Assembly (NCBI RefSeq): GCF_905171765.1
Contig: NC_053390.1
Span: forward strand, 301,113,122 to 301,177,121
DNA length: 64,000 nt
DNA from: Bufo bufo
Taxonomy: Eukaryota > Chordata > Amphibia > Anura > Bufonidae
Reading direction: 5' to 3'
How positions within the stretch are numbered: the first letter of the stretch is position 1; each line of letters opens with the position of its first letter. The notes beneath the pieces were generated by a model, which worked only from the letters and a program-made list of their open reading frames with translations, had not been told where the DNA came from and searched no databases. Positions 44,621 through 56,064 of this stretch are shown one piece after another. The translations under genes and the position numbers were made by a program.

Positions 44621-45400
44621 CCTGGACTCAAAGGAAAGGACAGAGATCCACTGGCTGTGCTCATACAGATTTCATCAAAGCATCCACTTACCAAGGCAAG
44701 CACAGAGGACCAGATTGTATGGACGATCTATTGGAAGTGTTACCAAATACATTTACTTGCCTCCTGCTCTTCCTGTATAACGGCTCTGAGGAGCTCACGG
44801 CTATCATAAGGATGTGGTTCCAAAGAAACTTTGACTGTTGTTTCTGTAAGCTGGTGATCAGTTCTAAGGACCTTACATGGCTAACAGAGATGTGGATCGG
44901 GTATGACTTGTCTGGATCAGTGTCGGCCACAGAGTGTGTTTTCTCTGTGCCGTCGAACCTCGCATGGACATTTCTTATGCCATCCATGCAGAGAACTTCA
45001 AGACTTTATGGAATGATATTCATAAATCAAAGGACAAGGTCATGTGGGAGGAAGTGGACAATTTATTCCAATGTCTTTAATCGCATTTCTTTAGACACTT
45101 TAAAATCCACTTATCAGCAACCCAGCTCATCACGAAAATGAGCTGCAGTCGGCTTGTTTGCTGGACTGTCCTCCAGTTATCAGCCATAACTCCATACATT
45201 TCTTGAGTCGTATGCATTACCCTTGTGGTCACCCCGACACTGACCGTCAATCCATTCTTGTTGAGGAAGCACTTTGTTTTTCCAGTTTGTCTTTTAAATC
45301 TTGTGGTTTTGCCCCTTCTGTGTTGTATTTTATGTGTGTTAATATCCTGTTTGTTAAATAAACGTTTTTTTCTCCCCCGTTCAAAAAAAAAAAAAAAATT

Positions 45401-45857
45401 GGTTTGTGATTTGGTAGCCAAAAGCAGGAGTGGGTACAAAACACAGAGGACATGCAACTATTCCGTTCACGTGTCATCTCTGTTTTGGATCCACTCCTGT
45501 TTTTTTGGAGTGCGCTTCTTCTTGGCGCTAACACTGACCTGTGTTCATACGTGAGTTATTTGGTCAATTTTGGCCCCGTGACTGCCCAAATATCTAAAGT
45601 GTGCAGTGATTCTAAGTGCGACGCCTGTCATCTGCATGTCATACGAACTCACAGTATTAATTCACTACCAAATCAGACTCCCTATGCATGGTACTGCAAG
45701 GCACTGTGTTTAACACCACTATAAAGGCTCTCTGCAGCCAGAAAATAGCCATTTTTTTACGTAATTTGCAGCAAATTTATTCGGATCGAAACTAATTTTT
45801 CCAAAAAAATTCAGCGAACCGGCGAATCAATTTTTTTTACATTTCGCTCATCTCTAA
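45401..45857 (+). mobile_element. Repeat fragment and right end of hAT-C
   Basis: 45405-45520 is the inverse of a block in the left duplication (about 596-715): ttggtagccaaaagcaggag and tctgttttggatccactcct. From 45540 the sequence resembles a hAT 3' region and ends tttcgctcatctcta at 45857, matching the inverted-end consensus of the other hAT copies. hAT-C would therefore span about 35.1-45.86 kb, including the CENPL copy and the gypsy. A left terminus was not identified. Confidence 0.65.
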
Positions 45858-47093
45858 TTACAATGTAGAAATTTGTTATTTCTAGCATTTTGTCAAGTGT
45901 TGTAGAGACGCCTATAAGAAAAAACACCTGATCCTGCTACAAAATCAAGATACCAAAAACAACTCCCCATGCCATAAAAGGAAAAAATGCCAGCAAAGAT
46001 ACCATAAAAATGCAAAGTGCGCGTAGCCTTTAAGTAGAATGAATAAAGAATAACATTTAATTTAATTAAAATACAGGTGGTTTAAAATAGGTTTTCCGGT
46101 ACTTAAATACTGATGGCCTATCCTCAGGATAAGTTGCCGATATCAGATTGTTGAAGTCTGATATCAGGCACCCCCAGTGAGCAGCTATCTTCGGCAGCTG
46201 CCGGTGCCACAAACTATATAACTATATAAACCACACAGTGAACGATGCTGGATGCAGAAGTCTCTAGCCACAGTGTAGTGGCAGTGCCTGTGGTATTGCA
46301 CCTCAGCTCCCATTTGAAAAAATAAAACACAAAGTTAGTCGGCACATACTACAGTATGCAGTACATGCGCATGTATGCGTCGCCATGGTTTAAAAGTACA
46401 AGCAAACACGATGCAACAGCACTCTACATTGAATATATGAAATAATGCTACATCCACTATATAAAATTAATATGCTTAACAAATATATTTGGAATCATTT
46501 GTGCCCGTTCACCATGACAATGTGACCTCTTTTGGATGCTCTCAATTGAATTCAGAGAGCACAGAAGTCACAGATATACTGAGCCTACTGTATATGATAC
46601 CTCTCCATGTGCCAACCGTCATCAAATGAATTTAGGGAGAGCAGGTTAAAACAATATAGTGCACTAATTAAAATCAGCCTGTGGGAAAGATAGGTTTGTT
46701 AGACGTACATAACTAAAATAGAGGTAGCCACACCTCCAAATGTATACTGCAAAACCCAAAGTAATTCAAAACATCCTGTAAAATGTGCATCGCCATGGCT
46801 GAAAAAACTAAAGTACAAGCAAACACCCTTGAATTCAATTGAGGTCATTTGGCACATGGAGATGTATCACATAGAGTAGGTTCCCATCAAAAAGAAGTCA
46901 CCTTGCCGTGGTGAATGGGCACAAAAGATTTTCATCAAATTATATTTGTTAAACATGTTCACATATTGAAGAGCTATCTTTTCGATAAGTCATCATTATG
47001 AGATTAGTGGGGGTCCGAATGCCGGAACGCTGTAGCCTCCTTGCAGCTTACCAAGTACAGCTCCGTATATTGTATATGTCCTGGAAAGCCCAT
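45858..47093. other. Intergenic, with short MITE/foldback fragments
   Basis: At 46110-46160 the motif gatggcctatcctcaggata, and at 46960-47090 a related cgataagtcatcattatgag with gtgggggtccgaatgccgg, belong to a common dispersed repeat. Around 46480-46560 and 46830-46950, inverted blocks (tttgtgcccgttcaccatg against catggtgaatgggcacaaa-like) suggest a foldback element of about 0.5 kb. No gene was found. Confidence 0.5.
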
Positions 47094-48035
47094 TTAAAGG
47101 ATAGTTTCAATCAGCAATATTTTTTTCAGAGCTTCCTTCACTTCTTTGTTCCTCAGACTGTAGATAATGGGGTTTAGAGAAGGAGTGATTAATGTATAAA
47201 ATACAGCAGCAGCCATATCAAAGGAAGAGCCTGAGTCTGGATGCATGTAAGTGAATACACAGGGAATATAAAATAATGCCACCACCGTAACATGGGATAC
47301 ACAGGTAGAAAAGGCTTTGTTCCTCCCATCTGTACTTTTTATTCTTATTATGGCTATAATTATGTGTATATAGGAAATCATGATTAGAATGAAGCAGGTT
47401 AGGGAGATGGAGGCAATATTAGCCAGTACCATAGTTTTATTCAGGGTTGTGTCTGCACATGCCAGCGTCAGCACTGGGATAATGTCACAAAAGAAATAAT
47501 CTATTTCATTAGAATGGCAGAATGGAAGCTGAAACGTTAGCACTGTATGAGTGATTGAATGCAGCGAACCTGCTAACCAGGATCAAAATGCAAGGCACAA
47601 GGACACCTTCCAGTTCATAAGGCTGCTATAATGTAAGGGTCGACATATAGCTGTGTACCTATCATACGCCATGACCGTGTACAAGAAACACTCAGCACTT
47701 GCTAGGAAATGGAAAAAGTACAACTGTGATACACACTCACTAAAGGGAATAGTCTTCATGGATAAAACATTACCAAGTACTCTGGGTAAAGTCACAGAAG
47801 ACAAGCAAATGTCCAAGAAGGAAAGGTTAGCCAGAAAGAAATACATAGGGGTATGTAGAGACATGGTGCCTTTAACCACTACAATAATGAGAACATTTCC
47901 CACTATAGTGGAGGTGTAGATGACAGAAAGAAGCAGAAACAGAGGAATTCGTAGCTCATCAATACATGGAAGTCCTTTCAGTATGAAGTCCACTAACAGA
48001 GATGAATTTCTTTCATCCAGAGTTCTGAACATCAT
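47094..48035 (-). pseudogene. Olfactory receptor with one premature stop
   Basis: A single 314-codon frame codes a seven-helix olfactory receptor and is broken only by a TGA at 47585-47583, after ~150 residues (CLAF-stop-SWLAGS). Motifs: N-terminal NSS glycosylation site, LHTPMYFFLANLSFLDIC at TM2, MAYDRYTAICRPLHY at the end of TM3, KAFSTCVSHV before TM6, and PSLNPIIYSLRNKEVKEAL at TM7. Length and single coding exon are normal for the family. It would bind odorants in olfactory neuron cilia if read through. There is no other damage, so loss is recent or polymorphic. Subfamily not assigned. Confidence 0.95.
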
Positions 48036-48916
48036 TATTTGAGGAGTTAGAAAGGGAATGAATACATGCTCAATATTACTATTATAATGATGATACCGTT
48101 CAGGAAGGTTTGTTTAGAATTCTTAATAATTGTGACTGGAAATTATTAAACTATTGGAAATTTCGGTCATAGACACCATAGACAATGATGAGTTTACCCA
48201 TATAACCTCATCACCTCAAATCTGCGTAGAGCCCAAGATTAGCCTACAACTCAGCAATAGTCGTTCCATTCTATTTTCCTCATTCCTGATCATCTGATTG
48301 CTAAGTGAGGATATATAGCCTCAAGTAGTCCAGGGAGAAAATTTATTCAGTTTTACCAAGGGACTGTTTTCCATTCTACAATCTTAATAGACTTTAAATT
48401 AAGGCTTGACTTAACTGTTTAAGTGGCTTAAAAAACTACATATATAAAAAACTGTGAAACTGTTAAAGTGGAATAGACAATTCTTGGATCCACCCCTTTT
48501 GTGCATTATATCTACAGCTTTCAAAACTTTAGCTTTAAAATGTTTTTTTCCTGTTTTCATCAACAACCTTTAAAATAACCATTTATGAAGGAAGCTGTAA
48601 TTTTGTAATACATTTATTTAACTTTTATTGCCCCTATCCTGTGTTCTGGGCTGTGGTCACATAATCGTGTCTCTGTAGCTCTTTCTTATTTCCTGTTACA
48701 TCCTTGGGTGTGTCAAAGCAGCAAAAGGGGCAGTGATAGGGGAGTGTCTATGTACCTAGCTGGTTATGATTAAGACCTTGTGTCACAAAGTGTAAATCAG
48801 ATCAATGTAACGTCTTTTAATGTCTGGAATAAACATGAATTTTATTGGTGAACAACAGTGCTGGAAATCTGCCCATTTGCACTGTATAGGATGTAACAGA
48901 CCAGAAGGGGTTTGTA
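48036..48916. other. Intergenic sequence upstream of the olfactory receptor
   Basis: AT-rich DNA without recognisable genes. An AATAAA-like ggaataaacatgaattttat near 48827 and a cccctatcctgtgttctggg block near 48634 resemble dispersed repeats. No repeat borders could be set. Confidence 0.45.
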
Positions 48917-49250
48917 AAGATCTATTCGTATGGCTCTATAATGTACCATTCCAGTATTATTTCAACTTATGTTAAAATAATTCCTGCTAGAAGTTATGAA
49001 TGAATTATTAGCAGTCTGTAGTAAGGGTATAGAGGGGTGGTAACCAGTTGGAGGTGTTTACCTTCACAGTCTCACTCTATCCAATCAGTGCTGCCATTGT
49101 CAGACTGTGCAGGTACACCCCCTACCCCCCCCCCCCCCAAACTGGTTACCACCTCACAGTACCTTTACTGCAGACTGCTAGCAATTTACTCATAACTTCT
49201 AGCAGGAATAATACAGGAATGGCACAACATACAACCATAAGAATAGATGT
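48917..49250. repeat. Foldback repeat, about 330 bp
   Basis: Left arm blocks agatctattcgtatgg, aattcctgctagaagttatg and gggtggtaaccagtt return inverted on the right as aactggttaccacctc, cataacttctagcaggaat and ccataagaatagatgtt. The centre is near 49080-49130 and includes a C run. It is a MITE-like hairpin and encodes nothing. Confidence 0.8.
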
Positions 49251-49679
49251 TCCAGAATTGTTTTTACATTGGGAATGCACAAAGCTATTAAAACAGACAT
49301 GTCAGCAGAGGTGGAAGGTCCTCTTTATCTACTGCAATCTCCCTTTGGGAGAAGGTGTTGTTTTGTGCAGTATATTATAAAGTAGTTATACAAGTACTGA
49401 AATATCTTGCCAAAAATTCTATATATTTATGGAATGGCTGTACCCTTTATAATGTTAATCTTTGGTAGATAAGGCAGAATTGTGGTTCAATATCTTTTTT
49501 GATTTCCAGATGTATACCAGGTAAAGAAGTTAAAATCAATAAGTATATAAGTACTGAACAAAAAATACAGGAAGTTGCAGTCACCAGATGTTCAGCAAGG
49601 TATTTTAGTGATACTTTCCCCTTAAATTCCTTCTAAAGTAGTTGGTTAATGGTACCAAACTGTTTGAAAGATCCGCAGC

Positions 49680-49842
49680 ACTCTTCCATTGTAGAAAATT
49701 CGGTGCTTATTTCACCAGCAACAAACATTGTGACGTTTTGACTAAAAAGTCTTTATCAAGATAAAGACTTTTAGTCAAAACCACACAATATTTGCTGCTG
49801 GTTAAATAAACACTGAATTTTCTAGAGTGTAAGAGTGCTGAG
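49680..49842. repeat. Foldback repeat, about 160 bp
   Basis: The arms pair around 49760: attgtagaaaattcggtg against cactgaattttctagag, and gactaaaaagtctttatc against gataaagacttttagtc. It is a short hairpin of the MITE kind. Confidence 0.8.
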
Positions 49843-50286
49843 GATCAGTTTGTCATTACAAGGGACCGTTAGTCTAGATCCTTATCTGCAGGCACCACCT
49901 GAAACTGGACCTTTTTACTAGAGATGTCGCGAACATAAAATTTTCCGTTCGCGAACGGCGAACGCGAATTTCCACGAACGGGCGAACATGGCGAACCGCC
50001 ATAGACTTCAATAGGCAGGCAAATTTTAAAACCCACAGGGACTCTTTCTGGCCACAATAGTGATGGAAAAGTTGTTTCAAGGGGACTAACACCTGGACTG
50101 TGGCATGCCAAATGACGTAGTTGACGCAGAGTCGGGTTTTAATCCATAAAGGGCATAAATCACCTAACATTCCTAAATTGTTTGGAATAACGTGCTTTAA
50201 AACATCAGGTATGATGTTGTATCGATCAGGTTGTGTAAGGTTTACGCCCGCTTTACAGTGACAGACCAAACTCTGACAGACCAAAC

Positions 50287-50787
50287 TCACCGTTTAACGC
50301 ACCGCAAACAACCGCAAACAGTCCATTTGCACAACCGCAAACTCCCCATTTGCACAAGGTTGGATACCAAGCTAGCCATGTCCCGTTCCTTCTCCTCACT
50401 GACGTCATTGAAGGTCTCTTCCTCCACCCAGCCACGTACAACACCAAGGGTACCCGAAAGGTGACAACAAGCCCCCTGGGAAGCCTGCTCCTCTTCTTCA
50501 GACTCCTCTCTCTGCGTTGCCGCAGGTCCAGAAATCGACGACGACAAGGCTGCTTCTGGTGGTGATGGTGACCACAACTCTTCCTCTTCATGCTCATCTA
50601 CGGCCTGATCCAGCACTCTTCGCAGGTCATGCTCCAGAAAAAACGCATATGGGATGAGGTCGATGATGTTGCCTTGGGTTGACTGACCTGGTTTCTCACC
50701 TCCGCAAAAGGACGCATGAGCCTACAGCCATTGTGCATGAGCGTTCAATAACGCGGCCAAAAAATACCCAGCTCTGCAGAAGCTGTC
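50287..50787 (-). pseudogene. Second partial copy of the hAT-D transposase middle
   Basis: Frames such as LDQAVDEHEEEELWSPSPPE and SQGACCHLSGTLGVVRGW match the segment at about 52385-52870 (LDQAVDEREEEALWSPSPPE). The copy is truncated at both sides and frameshifted. It may belong to an older hAT copy into or beside which hAT-D came, or be an internal duplication. Confidence 0.75.
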
Positions 50788-51763
50788 CTCTTTTTTTAAT
50801 TAAAAAAATCTGTTCTTACCAGTTTAATCTCTGTTTTGTCCCCTATCAGGGGCCGGTGTATGGAATATATTTTAGGAACCGGGATGCTTGGTCGGTCCTC
50901 TTACTTCCAACTTGGGGCACTGCGCGTGCGCCGTGCAATGTACTGTGCTACCCTATATGAGTGGTATGTTAAGTAGTACTATTCCTATCAGTTTAATCCC
51001 TGTTACGTCCCCTATCCGGGGACGTGTATCGAATAGAGTTTAGACAACCGCAAAGAGTTGTCAATAGTTGACACACTCATGACATAAATTTTATTCCTCT
51101 ATGCGTCAATCTTGGTGTAGTGATGACTGTGCTCGTGCGCACGTTTGGGAGATTGCAGGCGATGGCGGTTTTTCAAAGCCTATGGTCGTGAGGTAGTTCA
51201 GTGACAGTTAAGTGACCCAGAAAACAATGATTCTGCAGTGTGGGCCCATTGTTGGCCTAGTAGGCTTTAATGATCACCTTAGATGATCACAAAGAAAATT
51301 AATGTTTTTTCTATGCAAAATTATCCAGCTGATCGCTTTTGGTCTGTTCACAATGAAGCAACGACCTTATCATCTGGGGTGTGCCAACATTGCCAACACA
51401 CTCATATAGGTGATTGCTTCATTGTGATACGCAAGCCCCTTCATCACAACAAGGTAACGATCACGAGGGGGAATTGACACATGTATGTGCCTTTTTTTTT
51501 GTTTTGTTTTTGCAGCCACAGTGCAGCACCAGAGGCCAGAAAAATTAGGCATGTACACATGCCTGAAAAATTTGGTATTGTTGCAGCCGCTGCTGTAGCA
51601 GCAGCCGGAAAAATTGATGTTTTCAAGGCAGAAAGTGCACTAAAACATTGCGGCTTGAACCCTAGTTGGTGACGGAGAAGTCACGCAAGTCATCCGGCAT
51701 GCAGAGATTAAATACAGCAGCGTGTGGACCATTTTTAGCCCAAGGAATCTCATCAGGCCTTTT

Positions 51764-54700
51764 TTAGTCAAATGCATCCCCCACTGTCAGTCCCTTCGGG
51801 ATCCATGCCTCATTCATCTTAATAAAGGTGAGGTAATCTAGACTTAGGCGACTTCTCTTCTCAGTGACAATACCTCCTGCTGCGCTGAAGGTCCTTTCTG
51901 ACAGGACATTTGAAGCGGGGCAGGCCAGAAGTTCTATTGCAAATTGGGATAGCTCAGGCCACAGGTCAAGCCTGCACACCCAGTAGTCAAGGGGTTCATC
52001 GCTCCTCAGAGTGTCGATATCTGCAGTTAAGGCGAAGGGCTGTGGCGATGCGTAGGACTTAAAAAGCTCTGAATGTCCTCCATCAACAACACGTCTGTAA
52101 AGCGTCCTGTCCTTGCCGGCGTGGTCGTGGTAGGAGGAGGATTACTTTCACCTCTTCCCTTGTTAGATTCCCGTTGTGCTGTGACATCACCCTTATACGC
52201 TGTGTAAAGCATACTTTTTAACTTGTTTTGGAACTGCTGCATCCTTTCTGACTTCCGGTAATTCGGTAACATTTCAGCCACTTTCTGCTTATACCGGGGG
52301 TCTAGTAGCGTGGCCACCCAGTACAGGTCGTTCTCCTTCAGCCTTTTTATACGATGGTCCCTCAACAGGCATGACAGCATGAAAGACTCCATTTGCACAA
52401 GGTTGGATGCTGAGCTACCCGTTCCTCATCCTCACTGATCTCATTTAAGGTCTGTTCTTCCCCCCAGCCATGTTCAACACCACGGGTACCAGATAGGTGA
52501 TAACGAGCACCCTGGGATGCCTGCTGTGGTTGGTCTTCCTCCTCCTCAAAGCCACATTCCTCCTCTGACTCCTCTTCCTCAGACTCCTCTTCCAGCGTTG
52601 CCGCAGGTTGAGCAAGCGATGCTGATAAGGCTGTTTCTGGTGGTGATGGTGACCACAACGCTTCCTCTTCACGCTCATCTACGGCCTGATCCAGCACTCT
52701 TCGCAGGGCACACTCCAGGAAGAAAACAAATGGGATGATATCGCTGATGGTGCCTTCGGTGCGACTGACTAGGTTTGTCACCTCCTCAAAAGGACTCGTG
52801 GGCCTACAGGCATTGCGCATGAGCGTCCAGTAACGTGGAAAAAAATACCCAGCTCTGCAGAGGTTGTCCAACCACCCCAGTCATACAAATACTCGTTGAC
52901 GGCTTTTTCTTGTTGGAGCAGGCGGTCGAACATTAGGAGTTTTGAATTCCAACGTGTCGGGCTGTTCCAAATCAAGCGCCTCACTGGCATGTTGTTTCGC
53001 CGCTGAATATCGGAAAAGTGCACCATGGCCGTGTAGGAACGCCTGAAATGGCCACACACCTTCCTGGCCTGCTTGAGGATGTCCTGTAAGCCTGGGTACT
53101 TATGCACAAAGCGTTGTACGATCAGATTCAACATATGTTCCATGCACGCCATATGTGTCAACTTGCCCAAATTCAGGAGTCCCAAATTCAATGCCGCCAA
53201 CAAATTGCTTCCGTTGTCACACACCACTTTGCCGATCTCCAGTTGGTGCGGGGTCAGCCACTGATCCACCTGTGCGTTCAGGGTGGACAGGAGTGCTGGT
53301 CCGGTGTGCCTCTCTGCTTTCAGGCAAGTCAACCCCAAGATGGCGTGACACTGTCGTATCCAGGATGTGGAATAGTCCCTGGGGAGCTGGGGGGGTGCAG
53401 TTGATGTGGAGCAAGACGCAGCAGCAGAAGAGGACTCAGCCGAGGAGGTTAGCGAAGAGGATGGAGTAGGAGGAGTAGAGGAGGTGGCAGCAGGCCTGCC
53501 TGCAAGTCGTGGCGGTGTCACCAACTCCTCTGCAGAGCCACGCATTCCATGCTTGGCAGCCGTCAGCAGGTTTACCCAATGCGCAGTGTACGTGATATAC
53601 CTGCCCTGACCGTGCTTTGCAGGCCAGGTATCAGTGGTCAGATGGACCCTTGCCCCAACACTGTGTGTCAGACATGCCATGACTTCCTTTTCCACAATAG
53701 AGTACAGGTTGGGGATTGCCTTTTGTGAAAAAAAAATTTGGACGGGTACATTCCACTGCGGTGTCCCAATAGCTACAAATTCTTTTAAGGCCTCAGACTC
53801 CACCAGCTTGTATGGTAAAAGCTGGCGGGCTAAGAGTTCCGACAAGCCAGCTGTCAGACGCCGGGCAAGGGGGTGACTCTGTTACATTGGCTTTTTACGC
53901 TCAAACATTTCCTTGACAGACACCTGACTGTGGGCAGATGAGCAGGAACTGCTGAAGGTGAGAGGCGGTGGTTGAGCGGGGGCAAGGAGGACAGCAGTGG
54001 TTGACGTGGCTGAAGATGCTGGACCAGGAGGAGGATGGTGGCTTTGAGTTTGTGTGCTGCTTGTACTCATCATGTGTTGATCCCATAGGCGTTTGTGATG
54101 TGAGATCATGTCATGTGCCTTCGCAAAGCAGTTGTACCTAGGTGGGTGTTGGACTTCCCACGACTCAGTTTCTTTTGGCACAGGTTGCAAATGGCATCGC
54201 TGTTATCAGAGGCAGACACACAAAAAAAATGTCACACTGCTGAGCTTTGCAATGACGGCATTCTAGTGGTGGCAACAGCATGCATTAATTGGCGTGCTGT
54301 CTGGCTGACCCCGGGTGCCGATACATGCTGTCTGACTGTGCCACTAGCTCCTTGCGACGACCTCCCCCTGCTTCCAACTCGTCTCCTCCTCCTCTCTGTC
54401 TCCCCATCTGAACTTTCCCCCTGTTCTTCTTCTCTTCGAGCGGGCATCCACGTGACATCAACGGACACATCGTCATCATCAACCGCTTCACTTGTATCTG
54501 ACAACTCAGCAAAGGACGCAGCAGCGGGTACAACATCATCACACCGTACGTCCATGTGTGTAATGCTGCCTGACTGAGACATATCCCTGTTATCTACATC
54601 CTCTGGCAATAATGGTTGCGCATCACTTATTTCTTCCAACTGATGTGTAAATAACTCCTCTGACAGATCAAGTGAAGCAGCTGTGGTGCTAGTGTTGGTG

Positions 54701-54951
54701 GTGGCTGCAGGCGGGCGAGTGGTAACTTGAGAGGTGCCCGAAGCTGAGCTGGAGGACGATGGTGCGTCAAGGTTCCGAGCGGAAGCTGTAGAAGATTGGG
54801 TGTCCTGTGTTAGCCAGTCAACTATGTCCTCAGAACTTTTCGAGTTCAGGGTACGTGGCCTCTGAACACTGGGCATTATTCTAGGACCAAAGGAAATCAC
54901 AGCACCACGACCACGACGGCCCCTGTGGGGTGGCCTGCCTCTGCCTGTCAT
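51764..54951 (-). pseudogene. hAT-D transposase, frameshifted but nearly full length
   Basis: Start MTGRGRPPHRGRRGRGAVIS (54951), acidic/Ser-rich linker, stop near 54232, a BED finger in the same frame near 54200-54110 (CNLCQKKLSRGKS, then a frameshift before SHHKRLWDQH), VHLTTDTWPAKHGQGRY (first Asp), VVCDNGSNLLAAL (second Asp), CMEHMLNLIVQRFVHKYPG and PTRWNSKLLMFDRLLQQ. Later frames hold PFEEVTNLVSRTEGTIS, YWVATLLDPRYKQKV, and the dimerisation end ELLACPASNVLSERTFSAAG with LTFIKMNEAWIPKG. At least four frame changes make it inactive. Confidence 0.9.
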
Positions 54952-54984
54952 TTTTTTTTCGATTAGTGGTACTATGCGTGCAAG

Positions 54985-55568
54985 CTACTGTGACACCAGA
55001 TATAAGTGGTGGGCACTGGCAGTAGTGGGCACAGTACACGCTGTGGGCCTGACACACATGCTGGCAGGCAACTGCAATTATATTACAGTGAAAAAATTGT
55101 TTTACTGTTTTAAATGCAAGCTACTGTGACACCAGATATGAGTAGTGGGCATAGTACACGCTGTGGGCCTGACACACATGCTGGCAAGCAACTGCAATTA
55201 TATTACAGTGATTTTTTTTTTTACTGTTTTAAATGCAAGCTACTGTGACACCAGATATGTATGGTGGGCACTGGCAGTAGTGGGCACAGTACACGCTGTG
55301 GGCCTGACACACATGCTGGCAGGCAACTGCAATTATATTACAGTGAAAAAATTGTTTTACTGTTTTAAATGCAAGCTACTGTGACACCAGATATGATTGG
55401 TGGGCACTGGCAGTAGTGGGCACAGTACTCGCTGTGGGCCTGACACACACGCTGGCAGGTAACTGCCATTATATTACAGTGAAAAAATTGTTTTACTGTT
55501 TTAAATGCAAGCTACTGTGACACTAGATATGAGTAGTGGGCACAGTACACGCTGTGGGCCTGACACAC
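54985..55568. repeat. 120/136-bp tandem array, left part
   Basis: Units contain caagctactgtgacaccaga, gtgggcacagtacacgctgt and ggcaactgcaattatattac. Long units have an extra 16 bases (ctggcagtagtgggca-like). The array starts just upstream of the hAT-D transposase and is cut at 55568 by the gypsy LTR. Confidence 0.92.
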
Positions 55569-56064
55569 TGTCACGGCGGGTGTGCACTCAGACTCACAGA
55601 TAACCCACCAACCAGGCTCTGGGCGAGAGACAGGGGAAGGGTCACCTCCTAGCTAATCCCTGACCTCTTTCCTTGCACTGCTCAGCCCACATGCAGACCT
55701 TTATGGTAGGTATGATGTGTCCCCGTGCCTGGGCTGAAACACCCTAAATTCCCTAAGATGGTGAAGAGGGGAAATAGGAGCAGCCTGCTCGCACAGAACC
55801 TGGATGGGAGAGATGACACAAAACAACCAAACTAGAAATCACACTTATCTTTCTGAGCTGGAACAGACAACCTTCCTTCCTAGTTTCCAAGACCACAATG
55901 ATTCCTATAATCCGCTCAGAGCACTGGGATGGTATGCTATTTAAACTAATGACCCCACCCAGTGCACCTGATGAGAGGCGGATCCAGCACGGCTCCAAAA
56001 CAAACACTAAACTTGTGCTGCTATCCTGGTCGTCCTCCGCACATCGTCAGAGCGGGGCATGACA
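55569..56064 (-). repeat. 3' LTR of the chromodomain gypsy
   Basis: 496 bp with TG...CA ends. The pol frame ends 44 bases inside it (stop at 56021). A purine-rich agaaggggggtac (minus strand, 56065-56077) directly precedes it and is the likely polypurine tract. Confidence 0.93.

Larger units (their letters stand above)
36677..45398 (+). pseudogene. CENPL: CENPL processed pseudogene, split by a gypsy element
   Basis: CENP-L is a kinetochore protein of the constitutive centromere-associated network. Exon-joined coding sequence is visible without introns: IPQCTPL and WTLYS near 36690-36755, FSYTRLKEYSK, AEKQKGLAIEVG, then after the gypsy insertion GLKGKDRDPLAVLIQISSK, NTFTCLLLFLYNGSEE, MWFQRNFDCCF, SYAIHAENFKTLWNDIHK and FRHFKIHLSATQL. 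These align in order with vertebrate CENP-L. Stops (36664, 36737, 36749 region), frameshifts near 44715 and 44955, and a TAA near 45078 break it. An AATAAA at 45357-45362 and a poly(A) tract at 45383-45398 show it is a retroposed mRNA copy. Coding parts are 36677-36913 and 44621-45140. Confidence 0.9.

Noticed and set aside
47653..47919. 88-codon plus-strand frame
   Set aside because: It is antisense to the olfactory receptor coding sequence.
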